From an uncultured Faecalibacterium sp. (GTDB taxonomy: Bacteria; Bacillota; Clostridia; Oscillospirales; Ruminococcaceae): a stretch of 52,671 bases of DNA. The stretch's first letter is position 1, and every line of letters starts with the position of its first letter. Under the pieces are notes generated by a model. It was not told where the DNA came from. It saw nothing but the letters and a program-made list of their open reading frames with translations, and made no database searches. The translations under genes and the position numbers were made by a program. Positions 1 to 6,491 of the stretch are shown here, piece by piece. The DNA lies in contig CAKTBG010000017.1 of NCBI GenBank assembly GCA_934533135.1, positions 1 through 52,671 on the forward strand, written 5' to 3'.

Positions 1-42
1 ATCTGCCCCTTTCAGCGACACGTTTAAGCTGCCTTTCGGCAT
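1..42 (-). CDS. Start of a ParB-like partition gene (partial)
   Basis: Only the first 14 codons lie in the window. An ATG at 42 on the minus strand is preceded by a strong GGGGAGG ribosome binding site and reads MPKGSLNVSLKGAD. It overlaps the 3' end of parA in another frame. A ParB/Spo0J-like DNA-binding partner is the expected next gene after repA and parA in such elements, and the short N-terminus fits that, but the diagnostic domain is outside the window. The identity is inferred from context only. Confidence 0.45.
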   Translation of the reverse strand, partial: MPKGSLNVSLKGAD

Positions 43-835
43 TCACCATCACCTCCCCAGTCAGAGATTGGTAGGCTTCTGCCACCTTGCCTTTGGGATC
101 GTGCTGGAAAATGCTCTTACCCACGGCACTGATCTCCGCAGCGCGGACAGACCGGGGAATGGTCTGGTCGAACACTTTGATCTTGCTGCCGTAGGCACCT
201 CGAATCAGGTTGTCGATTTGCTGTCCGTAGTTGGTGCGGCTGTCGGTCATAGTCAGCAGAATACCCTCGATTTTCAGTTTCGGGTTGATCTGCCGCCGGA
301 CTTTCTGCACGGTCTGCAAAAGCTGTTCCAGACCCTTTGCAGACAGGTACTGCGCCTGCACGGGAATCAGGGTGGTGTCTGCTGCTGCCAGTGCATTCAC
401 GGTCAGCATCCCAAGGGAAGGGGTGCAGTCCAGCAGAATGAAATCGTACTCGTGCTTCACCCCTTCCAGCACCTGTTTCAGCATCTTTTCCCGGTTCATG
501 CAGTTGACAAGGGACACTTCCAGCCCTGCCAGTTCGATGTTTGCTGGGATCAGGTCAACGCCCTCTGCATGGTGCAGAACGCCCTCGCCGGGTGGAATAC
601 TCTGGTCGTTCATGGCTTTCTGCATCAGGGTGGAAAGGGTAGTGGGCAGTTCATCGGGCTGCTGCCAGCCCATGCTAATGGTCAGGCTGCCTTGTGGGTC
701 AGCATCCACCAACAGAACTTTTTTGCCCTCCATCGCCAGCCCAATGCCCAGATTCTCACAGGTGGTGGTCTTGCCGGTGCCGCCTTTCTGGTTGACGATG
801 GCAATCGTAGTTGCTTTCTTTGAAATTTTTATCAC
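1..835 (-). CDS. parA: ParA-family partition ATPase (3' end runs off the window)
   Basis: This is a deviant Walker-type ATPase that would segregate the circular or integrated form of the element with a ParB partner. The minus strand reads a Walker A motif NQKGGTGKTTT near residues 15-25 and LLVDADPQGS after it, then a ParA body to a C-terminus ending near AYQSLTGEV. The reading frame is still open at base 1. The first in-frame canonical start is GTG at 835, which overlaps the repA stop (AGGTGATAA) and so suggests translational coupling. However, that GTG sits inside the ribosome binding site. The GGAGG at 839-835 is instead spaced 8 bases from an ATT at 826 that would give the family-typical N-terminus (M)SKK. 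Identity is secure; the start is not. Confidence 0.9.
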   Translation of the reverse strand, partial: MIKISKKATTIAIVNQKGGTGKTTTCENLGIGLAMEGKKVLLVDADPQGSLTISMGWQQPDELPTTLSTLMQKAMNDQSIPPGEGVLHHAEGVDLIPANIELAGLEVSLVNCMNREKMLKQVLEGVKHEYDFILLDCTPSLGMLTVNALAAADTTLIPVQAQYLSAKGLEQLLQTVQKVRRQINPKLKIEGILLTMTDSRTNYGQQIDNLIRGAYGSKIKVFDQTIPRSVRAAEISAVGKSIFQHDPKGKVAEAYQSLTGEVMVNAERQLKRVAERGR

Positions 836-1701
836 CTCCGCATCGCTAAGTCGTGGTTGGTTTGGTTCTGGTAGGAAAGCTGCATCGTGGTGGGTGCGTT
901 GTACAGAGAAGCGAGCAGGTATTGTTTCATGTTTCGGATCGGGCTGCTGTTCTCTGCAAGGCACTTCAGCACAAAGCGGATATGGTCAGCGTTCAGCTTC
1001 ATAAAGCGACTGCGTACCACCTCGGCGGGCTTATCGTCCCCGGCAATGCGCAGCAGCTTGCGGTTGGTAGCGCAGGTGTCCACCAACAAATCTACGATCT
1101 GATAGATGGTGTCCTCATCGTCCGGGCAAAACCGGAGCAGGAGTTCCACTTCCAAAGACTGCGAAAAATATTCTTCCAGTTGGGTGCGTTTGCTCATCCC
1201 CTCCGCTTCTTCAGAATAGAAAGGATCAGTCTCACTCATTTCAGTATCATTCTCTTTAGTCTTATTACATCGTGATTTTGAAGGGTCTTGACTTGCGTTT
1301 TTGAAGCCTCCAGAATCGTGAAAATCACGATTCTGGAATATTGATTTTGACGATTCTGCTGAAAAGTTCTTCACATACACCAAACTTGGCTTTCCCAGAC
1401 CTCTGCGTTTTCGTTCAATCAGACCAAACTTTTCGAGTTCCCGGAGCAGCTTGGTCGCTTTGTTGTCTGCGCAACACAACGCCCTCTTGACATCCTCTAT
1501 CGTGAAGATGATGAACACTCGACCCTGCTCGTCCAGCCAGCCATTTTTGACGGAAAGGCTCATGCGGTCGAGCAGGATACCGTACAGCGTTTTGGCATCG
1601 GTTGACAAGGTCTGGAACCGTGGTTCCTGAAACAGTGCTTTGGGGATACGGTAGAAAGCGAAAAGCTCTCCAGCTTGTCCATAGAAGTAGTCAAGGGTCA
1701 T
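832..1701 (-). CDS. repA: RepA_N-type replication initiator of a mobile element
   Basis: This 289-aa protein starts MTLDYFYGQAGELFAFYRIP, the hallmark of the RepA N-terminal domain found in plasmids and integrative elements of Firmicutes. That domain, about residues 1-115, is a winged-helix DNA-binding fold. The C-terminal third matches in general character the DUF6017 tail of the same proteins. It would start replication of the excised element. There is no ribosome binding site directly in front of its ATG. A 17-codon leader ORF with a strong site overlaps the start instead (see separate entry), and parA follows with overlapping stop and start. The order repA-parA-parB is typical of Tn1549-like elements, where repA lies near one end. 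Confidence 0.9.
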   Translation of the reverse strand: MTLDYFYGQAGELFAFYRIPKALFQEPRFQTLSTDAKTLYGILLDRMSLSVKNGWLDEQGRVFIIFTIEDVKRALCCADNKATKLLRELEKFGLIERKRRGLGKPSLVYVKNFSAESSKSIFQNRDFHDSGGFKNASQDPSKSRCNKTKENDTEMSETDPFYSEEAEGMSKRTQLEEYFSQSLEVELLLRFCPDDEDTIYQIVDLLVDTCATNRKLLRIAGDDKPAEVVRSRFMKLNADHIRFVLKCLAENSSPIRNMKQYLLASLYNAPTTMQLSYQNQTNHDLAMRR

Positions 1702-1744
1702 ACGGTTGTGTCAAGAGCTGAAACCGACAGTGATACAGAAACAT
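1691..1744 (-). CDS. Short leader ORF overlapping the repA start
   Basis: The minus strand has GGAGG at 1757-1753, 8 bases, then ATG at 1744. The frame encodes 17 residues (MFLYHCRFQLLTQPYDP) and stops with TGA at 1693-1691, inside codons 3-4 of repA in another frame. repA itself has no ribosome binding site, so ribosomes terminating on this leader could reinitiate at the repA ATG (1701). Leader peptides that couple translation to a Rep protein are established for several plasmid copy-control systems; its role here is inference. Confidence 0.55.
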   Translation of the reverse strand: MFLYHCRFQLLTQPYDP

Positions 1745-1782
1745 TGTAAAAACCTCCAGTGAAAAGTATTTTGTTGAGAAAT

Positions 1783-1822
1783 GAAAAAAGCGCAACTTCG
1801 ATTTTGGGGGTCGAAATTGCGC
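1783..1822 (-). terminator. Terminator-like hairpin in the repA leader (possible attenuator)
   Basis: On the minus strand a 12-bp stem with one mismatch (GCGCAATTTCGA / TCGAAGTTGCGC) and a 9-base loop is followed by six T. It lies about 80 bases upstream of repA and ahead of the leader ORF. It could end transcription arriving from upstream or act as an attenuator for repA. Confidence 0.65.
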
Positions 1823-1848
1823 TTGGCAACATGTTATAATACAATGTC

Positions 1849-1876
1849 TTGACGAAAAACGGAATGGACGTATAAT
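1849..1876 (+). promoter_or_regulatory. Promoter for the TRADD-N-associated membrane gene
   Basis: TTGACG at 1849-1854 and TATAAT at 1871-1876 are separated by 16 bases, pointing rightwards to the ATG at 1971. An imperfect palindrome, ACATGTTATAATACAATGT, lies just upstream (1830-1848) between the divergent genes and could bind a regulator of either side. Confidence 0.6.
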
Positions 1877-1970
1877 AAATTGTGTTATTTGAGAATTTTA
1901 TATAATTTGCCCTTTGCACGGTCTCTCTGCTGGCAACAAACAAAATTTTATCGATCGAGGAGGAAAATTA

Positions 1971-2576
1971 ATGGGATCAGAAACAATTTCTGCAGTTATG
2001 TCTGCTTTGGCTATTATTTTGGGAATGATTGGTGCGATGTTTTCGGTAAAGCATACTGCTTCCAGTATAGAGAAAACGTCTGATGGTGACGCAAAAGAAG
2101 CAAAAGAGGCTGCTCAAAAAGTTCAGGAAGGAAATAAAGACATTATTTCTTTGATGTTGAATAATATGTCCGAATTAAGAGAATATTATGTCATTAATAA
2201 GCGGCAGGCTAATCGGGTGTTTAATGCAACATTGACGGCTTGTGTTATGGGTGGAATTATCTTTATCATTGGAAGTATCGTAGCATTTTGGGGTGGCCAG
2301 AAAGTATCGTTCTATACAACAATTTCCGGATGTGTTGTAGAACTCATTTCTGGCTTGTTTTTCTGGCTTTATAAAAGAACGATTGATCAGCTCAATCTTT
2401 ATCACGAGAGATTGGGTTCAACAGAAAAGTATCTCACAGCGGTGCAGTTGGTTGATAAAATGTCAGAACAAGAAAAAGATAGTATGTATCGGTATATCAT
2501 TGAAATGATGCTGATTGATAACAGTTCAAAGTGTCGTACAAAAAAGCCTCCGGAGAATAAGATACAAAATACATAA
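1971..2576 (+). CDS. TRADD-N-associated membrane-domain protein
   Basis: This 201-aa protein starts at an ATG with a GAGGAGG site 8 bases upstream; the frame is open further up but has no such site. Visible parts are an N-terminal hydrophobic segment (about 7-24), a charged helical stretch (about 30-60), two strong membrane segments (about 83-103 and 112-134), and a C-terminal region with LYHERLGSTEKYLTAVQLV. The double membrane segment followed by that motif fits the TRADD-N-associated 2TM domain described from predicted bacterial conflict systems. A role in immunity is a family-based inference. The gene is AT-rich, stands alone between repA and the attachment site, and is a typical cargo candidate. 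No enzymatic domain is visible. Confidence 0.7.
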   Translation: MGSETISAVMSALAIILGMIGAMFSVKHTASSIEKTSDGDAKEAKEAAQKVQEGNKDIISLMLNNMSELREYYVINKRQANRVFNATLTACVMGGIIFIIGSIVAFWGGQKVSFYTTISGCVVELISGLFFWLYKRTIDQLNLYHERLGSTEKYLTAVQLVDKMSEQEKDSMYRYIIEMMLIDNSSKCRTKKPPENKIQNT

Positions 2577-2710
2577 TAATGTTGAACTTTGTGATGGCTG
2601 CTGAAGGAGAATTGTTGGCCAGCAAGTGATTTGTTGTATTTTAAATTAACCTATCAACGTCGAATATTGTTTATCCTCGCACCTTTGTGTGGGGGTGCGT
2701 GAGTGCGTGG

Positions 2711-2769
<59 letters not shown>

Positions 2770-2773
2770 TACC

Positions 2774-2808
2774 GAAGCACTTCACGAGAAATCGTGGGGT
2801 GCTTTTTT
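2774..2808 (+). terminator. Terminator of the original tRNA-Ala unit
   Basis: AGCACTTCACG pairs with CGTGGGGTGCT (two G-U pairs) around AGAAAT and is followed by six T. It lies directly after the tRNA fragment. Confidence 0.75.
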
Positions 2809-2818
2809 GTTTGATGGC

Positions 2819-2847
2819 TTGCAGCAAATGGGGCTTTATGGTACTAT
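2819..2847 (+). promoter_or_regulatory. Promoter for the PDDEXK transposase-like gene
   Basis: TTGCAG, 17 bases, then TACTAT preceded by TGG (extended -10 element). It lies 35 bases before the ATG at 2883. Confidence 0.5.
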
Positions 2848-2882
2848 TATCTTGAAAGATAGATTGGAAAGCAGGTGACTCG

Positions 2883-3698
2883 ATGTCTGAGAATAAAACA
2901 CAACAAGAGCTGGATTTTGAACGTAAACACGAACAGGACTTGCAGCGTCTGAGAGGACTGCGCCTGATTGATGATGATTTCATGGCAGCGGTGTTTGAAG
3001 ATCCTGCTTGTGCAGAATTTCTGCTTCAGATCATTCTTAAACGAGAGGATTTGAAGGTTCGTGAGGTGCATGGTCAGTACAGCATTAAGAATTTACAGGG
3101 GCGTTCCGTTCGTCTGGATATTCTGGCGGTCGATGAGCAGAATCGAGCATATAATATCGAGGTGCAGCGCAGTGACCGTGGTGCAAGCGAGAAACGCGCC
3201 CGCTACAACAGCAGCCTGCTGGATGCAAACCTTACTCGTTCGGGCAGTAGCTATGACGCTCTGAATGAGACATACGTTATTTTCATTACGGAAAACGATG
3301 TGTTAAAGGCTGGATTGCCGATTTACCACATTCATCGCATGGTGGAAGAAACGGGTGCTGTTTTCAATGACCAGTCTCATATCATCTATGTGAATTCTCA
3401 GATCAGGGATGAATCTGCCCTTGGAAAACTGATGCACGACTTTTTCTGTACCGATGCAAAGGATATGTTCTATCCGGTGCTTGCAAATCGGGTACAATAC
3501 TTTAAGCAAGATGCGAAAGGGGTGGCAACTATGTGCAGAGCAATGGAAGAAATGCGAAATGAAACTGTCCGGGAGCGAAATATTGAAATTGCAAAGACAA
3601 TGTTGGCTTCTAAAAAATTGAGCTACGAGGATATTGCTTTGTTCTCTGGGTTAACAGTTGACGAAGTTAAATCTTTGGACGCCAAGAAGCCTGCCTGA
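2883..3698 (+). CDS. Rpn/PDDEXK-family transposase-like nuclease
   Basis: This 271-aa protein belongs to the Rpn / PD-(D/E)XK nuclease family transposases. The active-site pattern is visible: RLDILAVD with D79 and NIEVQ with E93-x-Q95, following an N-terminal helical region. RLRGLRLIDDDFMAAVFED near residues 22-40 is the usual family opening. A C-terminal 40-residue tail (KTMLASKKLSYEDIALFSG) is helix-turn-helix-like, as in relatives. Members promote RecA-independent recombination or act in phage defence; which applies here cannot be told. It sits just outside the tRNA attachment site with its own promoter. Confidence 0.8.
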   Translation: MSENKTQQELDFERKHEQDLQRLRGLRLIDDDFMAAVFEDPACAEFLLQIILKREDLKVREVHGQYSIKNLQGRSVRLDILAVDEQNRAYNIEVQRSDRGASEKRARYNSSLLDANLTRSGSSYDALNETYVIFITENDVLKAGLPIYHIHRMVEETGAVFNDQSHIIYVNSQIRDESALGKLMHDFFCTDAKDMFYPVLANRVQYFKQDAKGVATMCRAMEEMRNETVRERNIEIAKTMLASKKLSYEDIALFSGLTVDEVKSLDAKKPA

Positions 3699-3786
3699 AT
3701 CGCAATGGAGATTGACTGCTTTACAGGTGAGGATATACCAGAATACAGTGATCGTGCTGTGGAAACCTGTGAGGCCTACAGCCCAG

Positions 3787-3822
3787 AAGGAGATTCCGAA
3801 ATGTCAGGAGTCTCCTTTTTTC
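3787..3822 (+). terminator. Terminator, possibly bidirectional
   Basis: AAGGAGATTCC pairs with GGAGTCTCCTT around a 9-base loop and is followed by a T run. It ends the transposase-like gene and overlaps the last codons of the small minus-strand gene at 3804. Confidence 0.75.
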
Positions 3823-3992
3823 GTAAACGACGTTGCAATCAAAATTTCCCGCACGCGGTCAAAAACGCCCGGGGTGGGTTCTTTTGCAAAGGTACAGGTG
3901 ACGGAGTGACCGTTGATCTCCAGATGCAGCGTGGGCGGATCGCCTGTCGGCTTGGGGAGCGGGGCGATGGGTGCAGAATTCTCTTTGTGCAT
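3804..3992 (-). CDS. TnpW-like small transposon-encoded protein
   Basis: This 62-aa ORF starts MHKENSAPIAPLPKP at an ATG with GGGAGG 7 bases upstream, which decides against the longer frame beginning at 4007. The central part (LHLEINGHSVTCTFA, then GVFDRVREILIA) has the short beta-hairpin plus helix layout of the TnpW family of small proteins that accompany transposons and integrative elements in Clostridia. Function is unknown. It lies convergent to the transposase-like gene and shares its terminator, so it may be a remnant of mobile DNA outside the tRNA site. Confidence 0.55.
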   Translation of the reverse strand: MHKENSAPIAPLPKPTGDPPTLHLEINGHSVTCTFAKEPTPGVFDRVREILIATSFTKKGDS

Positions 3993-4104
3993 ACAAAAAC
4001 CTCCCATGATTTTTTATAACTCCATTGTATCCGAAACGGAACCAAAAGACCATGGTGCAATAGACCCCCAAATCACACCAGATTTCAGGTGAACACAGGC
4101 GCAA

Positions 4105-4117
4105 TTTGTGGTACAAT
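4105..4117 (+). promoter_or_regulatory. Promoter for holA
   Basis: Extended -10 element TGGTACAAT, with TACAAT at 4112-4117 and no good -35. It lies 40 bases before the TTG start of holA. Confidence 0.4.
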
Positions 4118-4157
4118 AGAGGCACTCCAAAAATTCAGAAGGAAAGAAGGCCGCAGA

Positions 4158-5186
4158 TTGGCGACGGAAACGAAACTCCGGCAGTTGACCGAACAGGGCT
4201 GTCCGGTCTATTATTTTTACTCCTGCGAGCGGTATCTCGTCCGGCAGGCGGTCTCAGGCGTGACCCGGCTTCTGGCGGCGGACGAGGACGAAGAGATCAC
4301 CACACTGGACGGTGCAACGCCGGAAATTGAACAACTCATCATGGCGGCGGGCACCATCTCCTTCTTTGGTACCCGGCGTGTGGTCGTGCTGCCGGAGATC
4401 GACCCGGCGGCTTACGGGGAAAAAGATCTGGAAGAACTCTGCGATACCCTCGCCCACCTTGAAAATGCGGTGGTCGTGCTGGGGAGCGTGTTTGACCTCG
4501 AGCGCGGGAAGCTGAAACTTGGCAAACGGGCGCAGAGGCTGATCGCGCAGGCAAAGAAGTTGGGCTGGGCCGAGGAACTGGCCAAACCCAAGCCCTACGA
4601 GCTGAAAGTCATGATGATCGAGCGCGCCAAGGCGCAGGGAGCCGCCCTGCCCGAAGGTGCAGCGGCGGCCCTGCTGGAACGCTGCGGGGAGGATCCGTTC
4701 CTGCTCGAGAACGAGGTGGACAAGCTCTGCGCATTGTCCGGCTATCAGACCGTCACGGCATCCATGGTGGCCGAGATGGGCACGGTCAGCCTTGAGGCGG
4801 ATGTGTTCGAGATGATCCGGATGATCACGGCCAAAAATGCCACCGGTGCCTGCAAAAAGCTCCAGACCCTGCTCCGCCTGCAGCAGGAGCCCATTGCCAT
4901 CACCGCCGCCATGATCGGCAGCTACGTGGATCTCTACCGGGTCAAGCTGGGGGCGGCCAAGCGGAAAACGTACAGCGCGGTGTTCAAGGATTTCGGCTAC
5001 AAGGGCAGCGACTACCGGCTCAAGCGGTCGGCAGAGACGGCCGCGCACTACACCCTCGGCCAGTTGGAAGCCTGTATGCAGATCCTGCTGGATCTCGATA
5101 AAAGTTTGAAAAGCCAGCCTGTGGACGATCAGGTGCTGCTGGAAGCGGCACTCTGCCGTCTGGCACTGGCGGGGAGCGGACGATGA
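4158..5186 (+). CDS. holA: DNA polymerase III delta subunit
   Basis: The 342-aa protein is the clamp-loader delta subunit, which opens the beta clamp during replication. I place the start at TTG (4158), giving MATETKLRQLTEQGCPVYYF, because AGAAGG lies 7 bases upstream; the longer frame would begin in the promoter. Residues 15-130 form the N-terminal AAA+-like domain (YFYSCERYLVRQAV, then IISFFGTRRVVVL-type strands), followed by the lid and the helical collar domain (LLRLQQEPIAITAAMIGSYVDLYRVK). Length and layout are normal. Its stop overlaps the start of the RNase M5-like gene by 4 bases, so the two form an operon. Confidence 0.88.
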   Translation: MATETKLRQLTEQGCPVYYFYSCERYLVRQAVSGVTRLLAADEDEEITTLDGATPEIEQLIMAAGTISFFGTRRVVVLPEIDPAAYGEKDLEELCDTLAHLENAVVVLGSVFDLERGKLKLGKRAQRLIAQAKKLGWAEELAKPKPYELKVMMIERAKAQGAALPEGAAAALLERCGEDPFLLENEVDKLCALSGYQTVTASMVAEMGTVSLEADVFEMIRMITAKNATGACKKLQTLLRLQQEPIAITAAMIGSYVDLYRVKLGAAKRKTYSAVFKDFGYKGSDYRLKRSAETAAHYTLGQLEACMQILLDLDKSLKSQPVDDQVLLEAALCRLALAGSGR

Positions 5187-5785
5187 ACGAACATTTCCTG
5201 CACACCGACCGGGTGTTGATCGTGGAAGGAAAATACGATGCCGCGCGGCTTTCGCACCTGACCGATGCGATGATCCTGCTGACGGACGGCTTTGCGATCT
5301 ACAAGGACAAAAAACGCCAGCAGCTCTTTAAAGCTCTGGCGAAAAAGAATGGTCTGATCCTGCTTACCGATTCGGACGCGGCGGGCTTCCGCATCCGAAC
5401 CTACATCACCAATCTGGTGGGGGAGAAGAACGTGGTGCAGGCCTATGTTCCGGCCATCCACGGCAAAGAGAAGCGGAAACCCCAGCCCGGCAAAGAGGGG
5501 CTGCTGGGGGTCGAGGGGGTCGATGACGCGATCCTATTGCAGATTTTGAAAGATGCTCTGGGCGAGGAAGTCTCCGGCGAGCCGGTACGCCCCGAAGGGC
5601 GGCAGATCACCTACACCGACCTCTACGACTGGGGCTTGTCCGGCACGGCCGGCAGTGCCGAGCGGAAAGCTGCCCTGCTGAATCGGCTGGGTCTGCCGCC
5701 CCGTCTCTCCAAAAAGGAGCTGGTCGAGGCACTGAACCGCCTGTACAGCTTTGAGCAGCTGGACGAGATGCTTCGGGAAATATAA
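5183..5785 (+). CDS. rnmV: Toprim-domain protein, RNase M5-like (DUF4093)
   Basis: The 200-aa protein has an N-terminal Toprim domain with LIVEGKYDA (E15) and LLTDSDAAG (D63, D65), the metal-binding residues shared with RNase M5. The C-terminal half fits the DUF4093 domain of the Clostridia members. RNase M5 matures 5S rRNA; that activity is inferred from family. Translation is coupled to holA through an overlapping ATGA. It is slightly longer than Bacillus RNase M5 owing to the C-terminal domain. Confidence 0.75.
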   Translation: MNEHFLHTDRVLIVEGKYDAARLSHLTDAMILLTDGFAIYKDKKRQQLFKALAKKNGLILLTDSDAAGFRIRTYITNLVGEKNVVQAYVPAIHGKEKRKPQPGKEGLLGVEGVDDAILLQILKDALGEEVSGEPVRPEGRQITYTDLYDWGLSGTAGSAERKAALLNRLGLPPRLSKKELVEALNRLYSFEQLDEMLREI

Positions 5786-5815
5786 CAACCGCCTTAGCTT
5801 TTCCGCTGCGTTCTT

Positions 5816-6060
5816 GGCTCTCCCTTTGGGAGAGCTGGACGCGAAGCGGCCTGAGAGGGCGAGGAGCTGCCCTCATACACAGCCTAGCCCTCTCCGTCAC
5901 GGCTGCCGCCGTGCCACCTCTCCCGGAGGGAGAGGCAAGGACTTTCCCGCCGCGTTCTTGGCTCTCCCCTTGAAAGACTCCCTCCGGCCGGAGGGAGATG
6001 TCGCGTTAGCGACAGAGGGAGGAGAGCGGGCAAAGCCGTCAGGCTTTGTCTGAGAGGGCG
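5816..6060. repeat. Three copies of a palindromic intergenic repeat
   Basis: Copies lie at about 5816-5860, 5887-5937 and 5960-6060. The first has the clear plan GGCTCTCCCTTTGGGAGAGC, then TGG-[short hairpin]-C, then TGAGAGGGC. The second and third are rearranged or composite. The last copy runs into the 3' end of sufU. The 250 bases between rnmV and sufU hold nothing else. Confidence 0.8.
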
Positions 6061-6491
6061 ACTTTCCCTTCGCCGTCGAGAGCCTCTTCCAGCGTATGCC
6101 ATGCCAGAACCGCACACTTGACGCGGGCGGGCACATGGGCAATGCCCTGCAGGGCGGCGGCATCTTCCAGCTCATCCAGCTGGTCAGGGGTGATCTTGCC
6201 CTTGATCATGTCGAAGTAGAGGCCGATCAGACGCCGGGCGTCTTCCACCGAGCGGCCCTTCACGAGGTCGATCATCAGGGAAGCCGACGCCTGCGAGATG
6301 GCGCAGCCGCTGCCGATGAACCCGGCATCCTCGATCTGGCCGTCCTTGACCCGGAGCTGCAGGGTGATGTCATCGCCGCAGCTGGGGTTGACGCCCTCGA
6401 GACTGTGGGTGGCTCCTTCGACCGGATGGCGGTTTTCCTTGCTGCGGCTGTTCTCGGTAATGACCTGCGTATACAGCTCGTTCAGATTCAT
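6039..6491 (-). CDS. sufU: SufU Fe-S cluster assembly sulfur-transfer protein
   Basis: The 150-aa NifU-like protein accepts sulfur from SufS in the cytoplasmic Fe-S assembly machine of Gram-positives. The zinc ligands are present: C38 and D40 in PSCGDD, C63 in GSGCAIS and C126 in RVKCAVL. Its ATG overlaps the sufS stop (ATGA), so it is the last gene of the sufCBDSU operon. The last residues, VALSDKA, are encoded by the arm of an intergenic repeat (CTGAGAGGGCG), which suggests the repeat inserted at or moved the stop. Confidence 0.92.
   Translation of the reverse strand: MNLNELYTQVITENSRSKENRHPVEGATHSLEGVNPSCGDDITLQLRVKDGQIEDAGFIGSGCAISQASASLMIDLVKGRSVEDARRLIGLYFDMIKGKITPDQLDELEDAAALQGIAHVPARVKCAVLAWHTLEEALDGEGKVALSDKA

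Noticed and set aside
68..1275. Long plus-strand frames opposite parA and repA
   Set aside because: They are antisense shadows; the minus strand encodes recognisable ParA and RepA proteins.
1698..1943. Minus-strand 81-aa frame upstream of repA
   Set aside because: It runs through the hairpin and promoter region, has no ribosome binding site and no protein-like pattern.
3705..4019. 104-aa plus frame after the transposase-like gene
   Set aside because: It crosses the terminator at 3787-3822 and is opposite the better-supported TnpW-like gene.
5887..6060. A CRISPR array
   Set aside because: The repeats are palindromic, of unequal length, unevenly spaced and without unique spacers.
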